A stretch of 7,356 bases of DNA from VBCK01 sp035939615 (GTDB taxonomy: Bacteria; Pseudomonadota; Gammaproteobacteria; Burkholderiales; Burkholderiaceae_F): the NCBI GenBank assembly GCA_035939615.1, contig DASZFP010000079.1, forward strand, positions 1-7,356. Direction: 5' to 3'. The translations under genes were made by a program, and so were the position numbers. Shown here one piece after another: positions 1 through 7,264 of the stretch. Each line of letters begins with the position of its first letter. Position 1 is the stretch's first letter. Below the pieces are notes generated by a model. That model worked only from the letters and a program-made list of their open reading frames with translations. It made no database searches and was not told the DNA's origin.

Positions 1-31
1 GCGGCAGGCCAACCAATCTGGGAACCATCGC

Positions 32-1045
32 TTGGATCGGGTCGAACCAGTGAAAGCCGCCGATGCTGCGCCGCAGTCGCGGTCGTCTGCGCTGGCGCTG
101 GCGCGCGACGTGCTGATGACCGAATCGAAGGCGGTGGCGGCACTGGCCGACCGGCTGGATGCGCGCTTCCTGCGTGCCGTGGACCTGGTGCTGGGCTGCC
201 GGGGCCGCGTGGTGGTCAGCGGCGTCGGCAAAAGCGGCCACATCGCACGCAAGATCGCCGCCACGTTCGCCTCCACTGGCACCCCAGCGCTGTTCGTGCA
301 TGCGGCCGAGGCAGCGCACGGCGACCTGGGCATGGTGACCGCGCGCGATGTGTTCATCGCGATGTCGTATTCGGGCGAGACCGACGAGCTGCTGACGATC
401 GTTCCGATTCTGAAGCGGGGCGGTACGCCGCTGATCGCGATCACCGGCCACGATACCTCGTCGCTGGCCGACACGGCCGACGTGCACCTGGATTGCCGGG
501 TCGAGCGCGAGGCCTGCCCGCTGAACCTGGCCCCGACCTCCTCGACCGCCGCGATGCTGGCTCTGGGCGATGCACTGGCGATCGCCTGCCTGGATGCGCG
601 CGGCTTCGGGCCCGACGACTTCGCGCGCTCGCACCCGGGAGGGGCGCTGGGACGGCGGCTGCTCACGCGCGTGTCGGACGTGATGCACGCGGGCGAAGCA
701 ATCCCCGTGGTGGCCGCCGACGCCACCGTGATGGACGCGCTGCGCGAGATCTCCGGCAAGCGGCTGGGAATGACTGCGGTGCGCAACGACGACGGCACGC
801 TGGGGGGCATTTTCACTGACGGCGACCTGCGCCGGCTGCTGGAACGCGGCGGCGATGCGCGCACCACGCGCGTGCGCGACGTGATGACCGCCAGTCCCCT
901 GACGATCGCGCCGCACGCGCTGGCGGTGGAGGCCGCGCGCCTGCTGGACAACGGGCGCAAGAACCAGCTGCTGGTGGTCGACGACCAGGGCCGCCTGGTG
1001 GGCGCGCTGCACATGCACGACCTGATGGCCGCGCGGGTGATCTAG
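32..1045 (+). CDS. kdsD: Arabinose-5-phosphate isomerase (SIS + two CBS domains)
   Basis: Converts D-ribulose-5-phosphate to D-arabinose-5-phosphate in the cytoplasm, the first committed step of Kdo synthesis for LPS. The 337-aa product matches the family length (E. coli KdsD is 328 aa). A SIS domain covers about residues 45-185 with the SGVGKSGH loop at 63-70; two CBS domains follow at about 212-270 and 280-335. By analogy with KdsD the likely active-site residues are K67, E116 (SYSGE), E160 (EREACPL) and H201 (SHPGGALGR); all are present. The frame is open to the left edge, so the start is uncertain. I use TTG at 32, which has GGGA at 20-23 eight bases upstream; GTG at 50 is an alternative, and a start upstream of the window is possible. 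The only upstream sequence is 31 nt with no visible promoter. kdsC follows after 3 nt, consistent with one operon. Family assignment is very secure; the start is not. Confidence 0.95.
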   Translation: MDRVEPVKAADAAPQSRSSALALARDVLMTESKAVAALADRLDARFLRAVDLVLGCRGRVVVSGVGKSGHIARKIAATFASTGTPALFVHAAEAAHGDLGMVTARDVFIAMSYSGETDELLTIVPILKRGGTPLIAITGHDTSSLADTADVHLDCRVEREACPLNLAPTSSTAAMLALGDALAIACLDARGFGPDDFARSHPGGALGRRLLTRVSDVMHAGEAIPVVAADATVMDALREISGKRLGMTAVRNDDGTLGGIFTDGDLRRLLERGGDARTTRVRDVMTASPLTIAPHALAVEAARLLDNGRKNQLLVVDDQGRLVGALHMHDLMAARVI

Positions 1046-1048
1046 CCG

Positions 1049-1612
1049 ATGGCGGGTTCCGCTTTCGCGTCGATCCGCCGTCCATCCGGGCGGTCGGCCC
1101 AGGCGGCGCTGCGCGCCGCGCGCGTGCAACTGGTCATTCTGGACGTGGATGGCGTTCTGACCGACGGGCGCCTGTATTTCGGCGCCGACGGCGAGGCGCT
1201 GAAGGTGTTCGACGTGCGCGACGGGCATGGCGTGCACCTTTTGCGCCAGGCCGGCCTCGGCGTGGCGCTGCTGTCGGCGCGCAGCTCGCCGATCGTGGCG
1301 CAGCGGGCCGGCGAGCTCGACATCGCGCCCGTGCTGCAGGGCGAGCGTGACAAGCTGGCGGGGCTCGACCGGCTGCTGGCCCAGACCGGCGCGACGGCGG
1401 CCCGCTGCGCGTACATGGGGGACGACCTGCCGGATCTGCCGGTGATGGCGAAGGTCGGATTTGCCGCCGCGGTCGCCGACGCCGTGCCCGAGGTGCGGCG
1501 CGCGGCCCACTGGATCGCCCAGGCCGAGGGCGGCCGTGGGGCGGTGCGCGCACTGGCCGAGTACGTGCTGAGCTGCCGGCAACAGTATCCGGAGCGGGCG
1601 AACGATGCGTGA
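1049..1612 (+). CDS. kdsC: 3-deoxy-D-manno-octulosonate-8-phosphate phosphatase (HAD family)
   Basis: Hydrolyses Kdo-8-phosphate to Kdo, the last step before CMP activation, in the cytoplasm. The 187-aa product is the usual size (E. coli KdsC 188 aa) and lacks a cap domain, as expected for this HAD subclass, which works as a tetramer. HAD motif I is LDVDGVLTDG with D32 (nucleophile) and D34; motif II is S76 in LLSARSS; motif III is K102; motif IV is GDDLPDLPVM with D125 and D126. The C-terminal GGRGAVR (161-167) is also typical of KdsC. The ATG at 1049 lies 3 nt after the kdsD stop and has no clear Shine-Dalgarno, so translation is probably coupled to kdsD. The 22 or so residues before the HAD core are variable in the family, so the exact start is less sure than the function. 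The 3' end overlaps lptC by 8 nt. Confidence 0.95.
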   Translation: MAGSAFASIRRPSGRSAQAALRAARVQLVILDVDGVLTDGRLYFGADGEALKVFDVRDGHGVHLLRQAGLGVALLSARSSPIVAQRAGELDIAPVLQGERDKLAGLDRLLAQTGATAARCAYMGDDLPDLPVMAKVGFAAAVADAVPEVRRAAHWIAQAEGGRGAVRALAEYVLSCRQQYPERANDA

Positions 1613-2177
1613 TCGAATCGCCTCGCTGGTCGCGATCGTGCTGCTGGCGCTGGTGACCGCGACCAGCTACTGGTATTCGCGCTCGCTGCAATCGGGCACC
1701 AAGGCCCCCGAGGCGCCGCGCCCGAACGTCGACGCCGACGCCGACCAGATCACGCTGGTCCAGTTCGACGCGGCTGGCCGCGCCAAGTACAAGCTGTTCG
1801 CCGACCAGATGACGCACTTCTGGCAGACCGACGACATGGACCTGGTCAGGCCGCGCCTGGTGAGCCTGCGGCCCGACGAGCCCCGAGTCGAGGCGGTGGC
1901 GCAGCTCGCGCACATGGAAAACGACGGCGAGCGGATCCGGCTGACCGGCGACGTGCTGCTGACCCGGGCCTCGCCCGCCGGGGTGCCGCCGCTGCGCGTC
2001 AGCACCCAGATGCTGCTCGCGCTGCCGGATCGTGACCGTTTCCTGACTGATCGGCCCGTGGTGGTCGACCGCGGCCCCGATTCGATCCGGGCGCGCGGCA
2101 TGGACCTGGACAACATCACGCAGCGGGTCGAGTTCCTGGCCGACGTTGTCGACACGATCGCGCCGAAACGAAAATGA
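1605..2177 (+). CDS. lptC: LPS export system protein LptC
   Basis: Bitopic inner-membrane protein of the LptB2FGC complex that receives LPS from LptF/G and passes it to periplasmic LptA. The 190-aa product has one N-terminal transmembrane segment at about residues 5-24 with a short cytoplasmic N terminus (MRDR). A periplasmic beta-jellyroll LptC domain follows at about 45-185. Family-like stretches include the start of the first strands (QITLVQFDAAGRAKYKLFAD, 48-67), IRLTGDV (111-117) and the end VEFLADVV (175-182). Sequence conservation in LptC is low, so the call rests on topology plus its place between kdsC and lptA. GGAG at 1591-1594 is spaced 10 nt from the ATG. The start codon lies inside the end of kdsC (8-nt overlap) and the stop overlaps the lptA start as ATGA, which fits stoichiometric coupled translation. 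Confidence 0.92.
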   Translation: MRDRIASLVAIVLLALVTATSYWYSRSLQSGTKAPEAPRPNVDADADQITLVQFDAAGRAKYKLFADQMTHFWQTDDMDLVRPRLVSLRPDEPRVEAVAQLAHMENDGERIRLTGDVLLTRASPAGVPPLRVSTQMLLALPDRDRFLTDRPVVVDRGPDSIRARGMDLDNITQRVEFLADVVDTIAPKRK

Positions 2178-2770
2178 ACCGCGCCAAGGCTGTTGCCTGG
2201 ATCGCTTCGACGCTGGCTGCCTGTCTGGCCGCACTTTCGGCGCAGGCCGAGCGCGCGGACCGGCAGCAGTCCACGCTGATCGTGGCCGACCACCAGACGG
2301 TGGACGATTTGAAGCAGGTGTCGATTTTCACGGGTCATGTCGTGCTGACCAAGGGCACGATCCGGGTCACGGGCGAGCGGATGGAGTACCGCGAGGATCC
2401 GGAGGGCTACCAGTATGCGATCGTGACCGTTCCCTCCGATGCGCTGGCGACCTTCCACCAGCGGCGCGACGCGACCCGGCCGGGCGTGGAGGAAACCATC
2501 GACGGCGTGGCCGAACGGATCGAATACGACAACCGCGCCGACACGGTGAAGCTGTTCACCCGGGCGGTGGTGCGCCGTTTCGAAAACGGCGTGATGCGCG
2601 ACGAGTTCACCGCCGACCAGATCGTCTACGACGCGCGCACTTCCCACTACGACTTGACCAGCTCGGACTCCAAGCCGGGCAGCCGGGTCTTCGCGCGGAT
2701 CGCTCCGCGCGTGCCGGAATCCCCGCCCAAGCAGGAAGCGCCCAAGCCGGCCGGCGGCGCGCCGCAATGA
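2174..2770 (+). CDS. lptA: Periplasmic LPS-bridge protein LptA (OstA-like)
   Basis: Forms the periplasmic filament that carries LPS from LptC to LptD at the outer membrane. The 198-aa product starts with a signal peptide: basic MNRAK, a hydrophobic core at about 6-22, and a probable signal peptidase I site after AQA at 25. The OstA/LptA beta-jellyroll covers about residues 33-150, with DDLKQVSIFTGHVVLTKGT (44-62) and a second turn ERIEYDNRADTVKLFT (114-129) being typical of the family. The tail (170-198) is rich in Pro, Ala and Lys and probably disordered. The signal peptide also contains LAAC (14-17), which resembles a lipobox; see findings. The start forms an ATGA overlap with the lptC stop and the stop forms another with lptB, so this gene sits in the middle of a coupled lptCAB unit. 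Confidence 0.93.
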   Translation: MNRAKAVAWIASTLAACLAALSAQAERADRQQSTLIVADHQTVDDLKQVSIFTGHVVLTKGTIRVTGERMEYREDPEGYQYAIVTVPSDALATFHQRRDATRPGVEETIDGVAERIEYDNRADTVKLFTRAVVRRFENGVMRDEFTADQIVYDARTSHYDLTSSDSKPGSRVFARIAPRVPESPPKQEAPKPAGGAPQ

Positions 2771-3594
2771 ACGCCGCCAGGCCGTTGCCGGTGGCGCTCG
2801 AGGCGGGCGCGGACAAGTCGGGGGCAGCGTTCGATGCGGCATCGCAGGCGCTGCCGCGCGGCCTGATCGTCGAGAAGCTCGCCAAGCGCTACGGGGGGCG
2901 CCTGGTGGTCAAGGATGTGTCGCTGTCGGTCGAACCGGGAGCGGTGGTCGGACTGCTCGGGCCCAACGGCGCCGGCAAGACGACCTGCTTTTACATGGTG
3001 GTCGGACTGGTGCCGCTGGATGAAGGATCGATCCGCCTCGACGGCCGCTCGATCGCCCATCTGCCGATCCATCGGCGCGCCCGGCTGGGCCTTTCCTATC
3101 TGCCGCAGGAGGCGTCGGTGTTCCGGCGGCTGACGGTCGAGCAGAACGTGCGCGCGGTGCTGGAGTTGCAGCGCGACGATCGCGACCAGCGGCTCAGCGA
3201 GGCGGCCATCCAGGAGCGTCTGGCCGAGTTGCTCAGGGACCTTCAGATCGAGGAGATCCGCACCAACGCGGCGCTGAGCCTGTCGGGGGGCGAGCGGCGC
3301 CGCGTCGAGATCGCCCGCGCGCTGGCAGCCCGGCCGCGCTACGTGCTGCTGGATGAGCCGTTCGCAGGGGTCGACCCGATCGCCGTCATCGAGATCCAGC
3401 GCATTGTCCGGTTCCTGAAGCAGCGCGGCATCGGCGTTCTGATCACCGACCACAACGTGCGCGAGACCCTCGGGATCTGCGATCACGCGTACATCATCAA
3501 CGAGGGCCAGGTGCTGGCCGGAGGCCGGCCTGAGGAGATCGTGGAAAACGAGTCGGTCCGGCGCGTCTATCTCGGCGAACACTTCCGGATGTAG
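2767..3594 (+). CDS. lptB: LPS export ABC transporter ATP-binding protein LptB
   Basis: Cytoplasmic ATPase that powers LPS extraction by LptFG. All ABC motifs are present in the 275-aa product: Walker A GPNGAGKTT (65-73), Q-loop LPQEASVF with Q114, signature LSGGE (172-176), Walker B YVLLDEP (192-198) with catalytic E197, D-loop AGVDP (200-204) and switch H229 in ITDHN. The sequence YLPQEASVFRRLTVEQNV and the end RRVYLGEHFRM are characteristic of LptB rather than other ABC proteins. It is about 30 residues longer at the N terminus than E. coli LptB (241 aa); the core begins at about L33 after an Ala-rich stretch. I chose the ATG at 2767 because it makes the same ATGA overlap with lptA that lptA makes with lptC. 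Other starts in frame before the core are TTG at 2785 and GTG at 2791. lptF and lptG are not in the window; they are usually encoded elsewhere. Confidence 0.97.
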   Translation: MNAARPLPVALEAGADKSGAAFDAASQALPRGLIVEKLAKRYGGRLVVKDVSLSVEPGAVVGLLGPNGAGKTTCFYMVVGLVPLDEGSIRLDGRSIAHLPIHRRARLGLSYLPQEASVFRRLTVEQNVRAVLELQRDDRDQRLSEAAIQERLAELLRDLQIEEIRTNAALSLSGGERRRVEIARALAARPRYVLLDEPFAGVDPIAVIEIQRIVRFLKQRGIGVLITDHNVRETLGICDHAYIINEGQVLAGGRPEEIVENESVRRVYLGEHFRM

Positions 3595-3616
3595 CGACGA
3601 AGCTGACGTCGTTGAT

Positions 3617-5107
<1,491 letters not shown>

Positions 5108-5137
5108 AGCAAGTCCCATCCACCGAAAGGGGGTTGC

Positions 5138-5467
5138 ATGAATCTGATCATCCACGGCCATCACCTCGAAGTCACCCCTGCGCTGCGCGGCTACGTGCTG
5201 GGCAAACTGACCCGGATCCGCAGGCACTTCGACAGCGTGATCGATGTCGACGTCGTGCTCTCCGTGGATAAGTTGCAGCAGAAGGCCGAGATTACGGTGC
5301 GCGTGCGAGGCTCGGCGCTGCACGCCGAGTCGGTCGAACCCGACTTGTACGCGTCCATCGACGCCATGATGGACAAGCTGGATCGCCAGGTGCTTCGACA
5401 CAAGGATCGTGTCAAGAACCACCCCCATGCGGCGCTGAAGCATCAGTCCGCTGCTGGCCCTCAATAA
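5138..5467 (+). CDS. hpf: Ribosome hibernation promoting factor, short form
   Basis: Binds the decoding region of the 30S subunit in slow or non-growing cells, blocks mRNA and tRNA sites, and promotes inactive 100S dimers. The 109-aa product is the short HPF/YhbH type: a single beta-alpha-beta-beta-beta-alpha S30AE domain (about 1-97) and no long C-terminal dimerisation domain. Typical pieces are MNLIIHGHHLEVTPALRGYV (1-20), KLTRIRRHFDSVIDVDVVLS (23-42), the strand KAEITVRV (49-56) and the helix LYASIDAMMDKLDRQVLRHKDR (70-91), with the basic residues expected for 16S rRNA contact. It starts 30 nt after rpoN with the strongest Shine-Dalgarno in the window (AGGGGG, 5128-5133), which suggests high expression independent of coupling. 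Location just after rpoN is the usual one in beta- and gammaproteobacteria. Confidence 0.96.
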   Translation: MNLIIHGHHLEVTPALRGYVLGKLTRIRRHFDSVIDVDVVLSVDKLQQKAEITVRVRGSALHAESVEPDLYASIDAMMDKLDRQVLRHKDRVKNHPHAALKHQSAAGPQ

Positions 5468-5483
5468 AAGAGAAGCCGGCAGC

Positions 5484-5533
5484 CGGCGGGCGCCGTTCCG
5501 CTGTTGCTGCGTGGCAACGGCCGCCGCCCGCCG
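5484..5533 (+). terminator. GC-rich hairpin after hpf, possible terminator
   Basis: An inverted repeat begins 16 nt after the hpf stop. The left arm CGGCGGGC-GCCGTT (5484-5497) pairs with AACGGC and GCCCGCCG (5516-5521 and 5526-5533), with CGCC (5522-5525) bulged on the right. The loop can form a further GTTGC/GCAAC pairing (5503-5507 with 5513-5517) that competes with the inner stem. There is no U-run downstream on the + strand, so it is not a standard intrinsic terminator for hpf. The A/T-rich 5461-5474 would give a T-rich tract on the - strand, but no - strand gene is seen. It may instead protect the 3' end of the operon mRNA or assist Rho-dependent termination. Confidence 0.4.
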
Positions 5534-5540
5534 TGGGCGC

Positions 5541-5557
5541 GGCGCGTATACTGCGCC
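5541..5557 (+). promoter_or_regulatory. Possible promoter -10 element within an inverted repeat
   Basis: TATACT at 5547-5552 matches the sigma-70 -10 consensus at five of six bases. It is flanked by GGCGC (5541-5545) and GCGCC (5553-5557), so the -10 sits in the centre of a 5-bp inverted repeat, and its own GTATAC is a palindrome. I see no convincing -35 hexamer 16-18 nt upstream. If it is used, transcription would begin near 5559 and produce a leader of about 190 nt before ptsN. The inverted repeat could be an operator that lets a repressor block the -10, or chance in GC-rich sequence. Confidence 0.4.
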
Positions 5558-5558
5558 G

Positions 5559-5750
5559 CAATCCGGTCAGGCTGATTGGGACAGATTGGCCGCTCGGTGT
5601 AAGCGGTCACACATTCACCTATTACGACTGGACCGCGGTAACGGTAGTGAGAGGGGTAAATCCGCTGCCCATCCGGGAAACCGGTGGCCGGATCACAGAT
5701 ACGCTGTTTAGACCGAGTGCATCCGGCGTGCCGCGAGGCGCCAGACGCCC
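5559..5750 (+). promoter_or_regulatory. Long, probably structured leader of ptsN
   Basis: No gene is convincing here: the short open frames have no family resemblance, and base composition is visibly less GC-rich than the flanking genes. Several RNA pairings are visible. A stem of 8 pairs (5587-5594 with 5602-5609, one G-U) closes a 7-nt loop. CCGG-GAAA-CCGG (5673-5684) is a small stem with a GNRA tetraloop. ATCCGG (5671-5676) can pair with CCGGAT (5688-5693), and the same CCGGAT can pair instead with ATCCGGC (5721-5727), just upstream of the GAGG (5735-5738) that probably serves ptsN. A further ATCCGG is at 5561-5566. These pairings exclude one another, a geometry seen in attenuators and riboswitches. 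It matches no RNA family that I recognise. Confidence 0.35.
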
Positions 5751-6221
5751 ATGAACCTGTTGTCGAAGCTTCTGCCCCTATCCAACGTCGAGTTGGACGT
5801 CGGCGCGCACGACAAACTTGGGGCACTGATCCACGCCTCGCGACTGTTCGAGGAAACCCAAGGGCTCGACGCTGCCCGGATCCTGGAATGCCTGACGGCC
5901 CGCGAGGAGCTCGGCTCCACGGGCCTGGGCAAGGAAGTTGCGATACCGCACGGCCGCCTGCGCGGCTTGAAGCGTGCTGTCGTTGGCATCTTGCGGCTGC
6001 ACGATCCGATCGCCTTCGATTCTCCGGACGGCCTGCCGGTGCGTCTGCTGGTGGTGCTGCTGGTTCCCGAGCACGCGACCCAGCAGCATCTGGAAATCCT
6101 GTCCGAGCTGGCCCAGATGTTGTCGGAGCCGTCGATGCGCGAGCAGTTGCTGACTGCCGCGCAGCCGGCCGCATTGCTCGCGACCGTGGCTGCGTGGGAG
6201 CCGATTCGCCCCGCGGCTTGA
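5751..6221 (+). CDS. ptsN: Nitrogen-PTS EIIA component (EIIA-Ntr)
   Basis: Terminal phosphoacceptor of the nitrogen phosphotransferase chain (EI-Ntr, NPr or HPr, EIIA-Ntr). It does not transport sugar but regulates targets such as potassium transport and stress responses according to its phosphorylation state. The 156-aa product is a single PTS EIIA type-2 domain. The phosphorylated histidine is H67 in VAIPHGRL, preceded by the conserved GSTGLG (55-60). PIAFDSPDGLPV (86-97), LLVPEHATQQHLEILSELAQML (103-124) are also standard. Start: ATG at 5751 gives the usual N terminus (MNLLSKLLPLSNV); GAGG at 5735-5738 is 12 nt away, a rather long spacing. It follows a 283-nt gap with its own putative promoter and leader, so it may be transcribed separately from rpoN-hpf. 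hprK follows after a single base. Confidence 0.96.
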   Translation: MNLLSKLLPLSNVELDVGAHDKLGALIHASRLFEETQGLDAARILECLTAREELGSTGLGKEVAIPHGRLRGLKRAVVGILRLHDPIAFDSPDGLPVRLLVVLLVPEHATQQHLEILSELAQMLSEPSMREQLLTAAQPAALLATVAAWEPIRPAA

Positions 6222-6222
6222 A

Positions 6223-7164
6223 ATGCTGACCTTCGAGTCGCTGTTCGAAGACAACAGCACGGCACTCGATTTGCGTTGGATCGGAGAGCCTGCCGCCGCC
6301 GGGCAGCGCGTGCTGCCCGATGCAAGCGGCATCAGCGTGCAGGCGGCCGAGCTGGTCGGACACCTGAACCTGATTCATCCGAAGCGCATCCACGTGCTCG
6401 GCGGCGCCGAGGTCGACTATGTCGACCGCATTCCACCCGGCCGGCGCGAACACGTGCTGCGCGAGCTGATCGAAGGCCGCCCGCTGGGACTGATCGTCGG
6501 CGAGGGCCGTTCGCTGCCGGAGGAGCTGGTCGCCATCGCGGGGACGGCCGGCCTGCCGATGTTCGCCAGCTCGCGCGACGCGGCCGAAGTGATCGACGTG
6601 CTGCGCATTTATCTGGCCAAACAGCTGGCGCGGCATTGCTCGATACACGGCGTCTTCATGGACGTGTTCGGCATGGGCGTGCTGATTTCAGGGCAATCGG
6701 GGCTGGGCAAAAGCGAGCTGGCGCTGGAACTGATCAGCCGCGGACACGGCCTGGTGGCCGATGACGTGGTCGACTTCGCCCGGGTCGCGCCCGACACGAT
6801 CGAGGGCCGCTGCCCTCCACTGCTGGCCAATCTGCTCGAGGTGCGCGGCCTGGGGCTGCTCGATATCCGCGCCATTTTCGGCGAGACCGCCGTGCGGCGG
6901 AAGATGAAGCTGCGATTGATCGTCGAGCTGATGCGGCGCAGCGCTGCCGACAGCCTGGAAAGGCTGCCGCTGGCCGGCACCACGCAGGAGGTGCTCGGCC
7001 TGGCCGTCCACAAAGTCGTGATTCCGGTGGCCGCCGGACGCAACCTGGCCGTCCTGCTGGAGGCCGCGGTGCGCAATACGATCCTGAAGCTGCGCGGCAT
7101 CGACACGATGCAGGACTTTCAGCAGCGCCAGCGCGAAGCGATGGAAGACGAAGAAGGCGCCTGA
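6223..7164 (+). CDS. hprK: HPr kinase/phosphorylase
   Basis: Bifunctional enzyme that phosphorylates HPr on its regulatory serine with ATP or pyrophosphate and removes that phosphate by phosphorolysis. In betaproteobacteria it serves an incomplete, regulatory PTS. The 313-aa product has the N-terminal Hpr_kinase_N domain (about 1-132) and the catalytic C-terminal domain. Visible motifs are H142 (SIHGVF), Walker A GQSGLGKSE (157-165), VADDVVDF with D180 and D181, the HPrK signature LLEVRGLGLLDI (204-215), and the C-terminal loop PVAAGRNLAVLLEAAVRN (268-285). All expected catalytic residues appear present. The ATG lies one base after the ptsN stop and has no clear Shine-Dalgarno, so translation is probably coupled to ptsN. 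The adjacent placement of EIIA-Ntr and HPrK links control of the same HPr protein. Partner genes ptsH and ptsI are not in this window, and rapZ, often next, is absent. Confidence 0.97.
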   Translation: MLTFESLFEDNSTALDLRWIGEPAAAGQRVLPDASGISVQAAELVGHLNLIHPKRIHVLGGAEVDYVDRIPPGRREHVLRELIEGRPLGLIVGEGRSLPEELVAIAGTAGLPMFASSRDAAEVIDVLRIYLAKQLARHCSIHGVFMDVFGMGVLISGQSGLGKSELALELISRGHGLVADDVVDFARVAPDTIEGRCPPLLANLLEVRGLGLLDIRAIFGETAVRRKMKLRLIVELMRRSAADSLERLPLAGTTQEVLGLAVHKVVIPVAAGRNLAVLLEAAVRNTILKLRGIDTMQDFQQRQREAMEDEEGA

Positions 7165-7224
7165 AGCGCCGACCCATCGCATCTACCGTCACCGGCAGCG
7201 CGGGCGTGGGCCCCGCATGCTGCA

Positions 7225-7260
7225 ATTCACATCCTCGAGTCAAGTGACCAGGATGTGAAT
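7225..7260 (+). promoter_or_regulatory. Perfect 11-bp inverted repeat covering a ribosome-binding site
   Basis: ATTCACATCCT (7225-7235) and AGGATGTGAAT (7250-7260) are exact reverse complements around a 14-nt centre. The centre can form a smaller stem GTC-AAGT-GAC (7239-7248). The right arm contains AGGA (7250-7253), the only Shine-Dalgarno-like sequence 11 nt before the ATG at 7265, so folding in the mRNA would hide it, and the left arm carries the complementary TCCT. There is no U-run after it, which argues against a terminator. It could be a translation-control hairpin, an RNA thermometer or a DNA operator. A start-stop pair ATG-TGA (7253-7258) lies inside the right arm, in frame with the gene. 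Confidence 0.55.
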
Positions 7261-7264
7261 CGCC

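Noticed and set aside
1667..2842. 391-codon open frame on the - strand
   Set aside because: It lies entirely opposite lptC and lptA and the start of lptB, has no recognisable domain, and long antisense open frames are expected in GC-rich coding DNA.
3596..3614. Short inverted repeat (GCGACG with CGTCGT) between lptB and rpoN
   Set aside because: Six pairs including a wobble, no U-run, in a 22-nt gap; could easily be chance. Noted only because rpoN lacks a clear Shine-Dalgarno.
5533..5754. Small + strand frame of 73 codons (GTG start) in the hpf-ptsN gap
   Set aside because: No good ribosome site, no family resemblance, base composition unlike the coding neighbours, and it runs into the ptsN start. 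RNA structure explains the stretch better.
5461..6648. 395-codon open frame on the - strand spanning the gap before ptsN
   Set aside because: Mostly antisense to ptsN and hprK with Arg/Ala/Pro-rich shadow sequence. The part in the gap does not resemble a protein family.
7156..7216. Two 5-bp GC hairpins (7156-7170 and 7200-7216) after hprK as terminators
   Set aside because: Stems are short and neither is followed by a U-run; such pairs are frequent in sequence this GC-rich.
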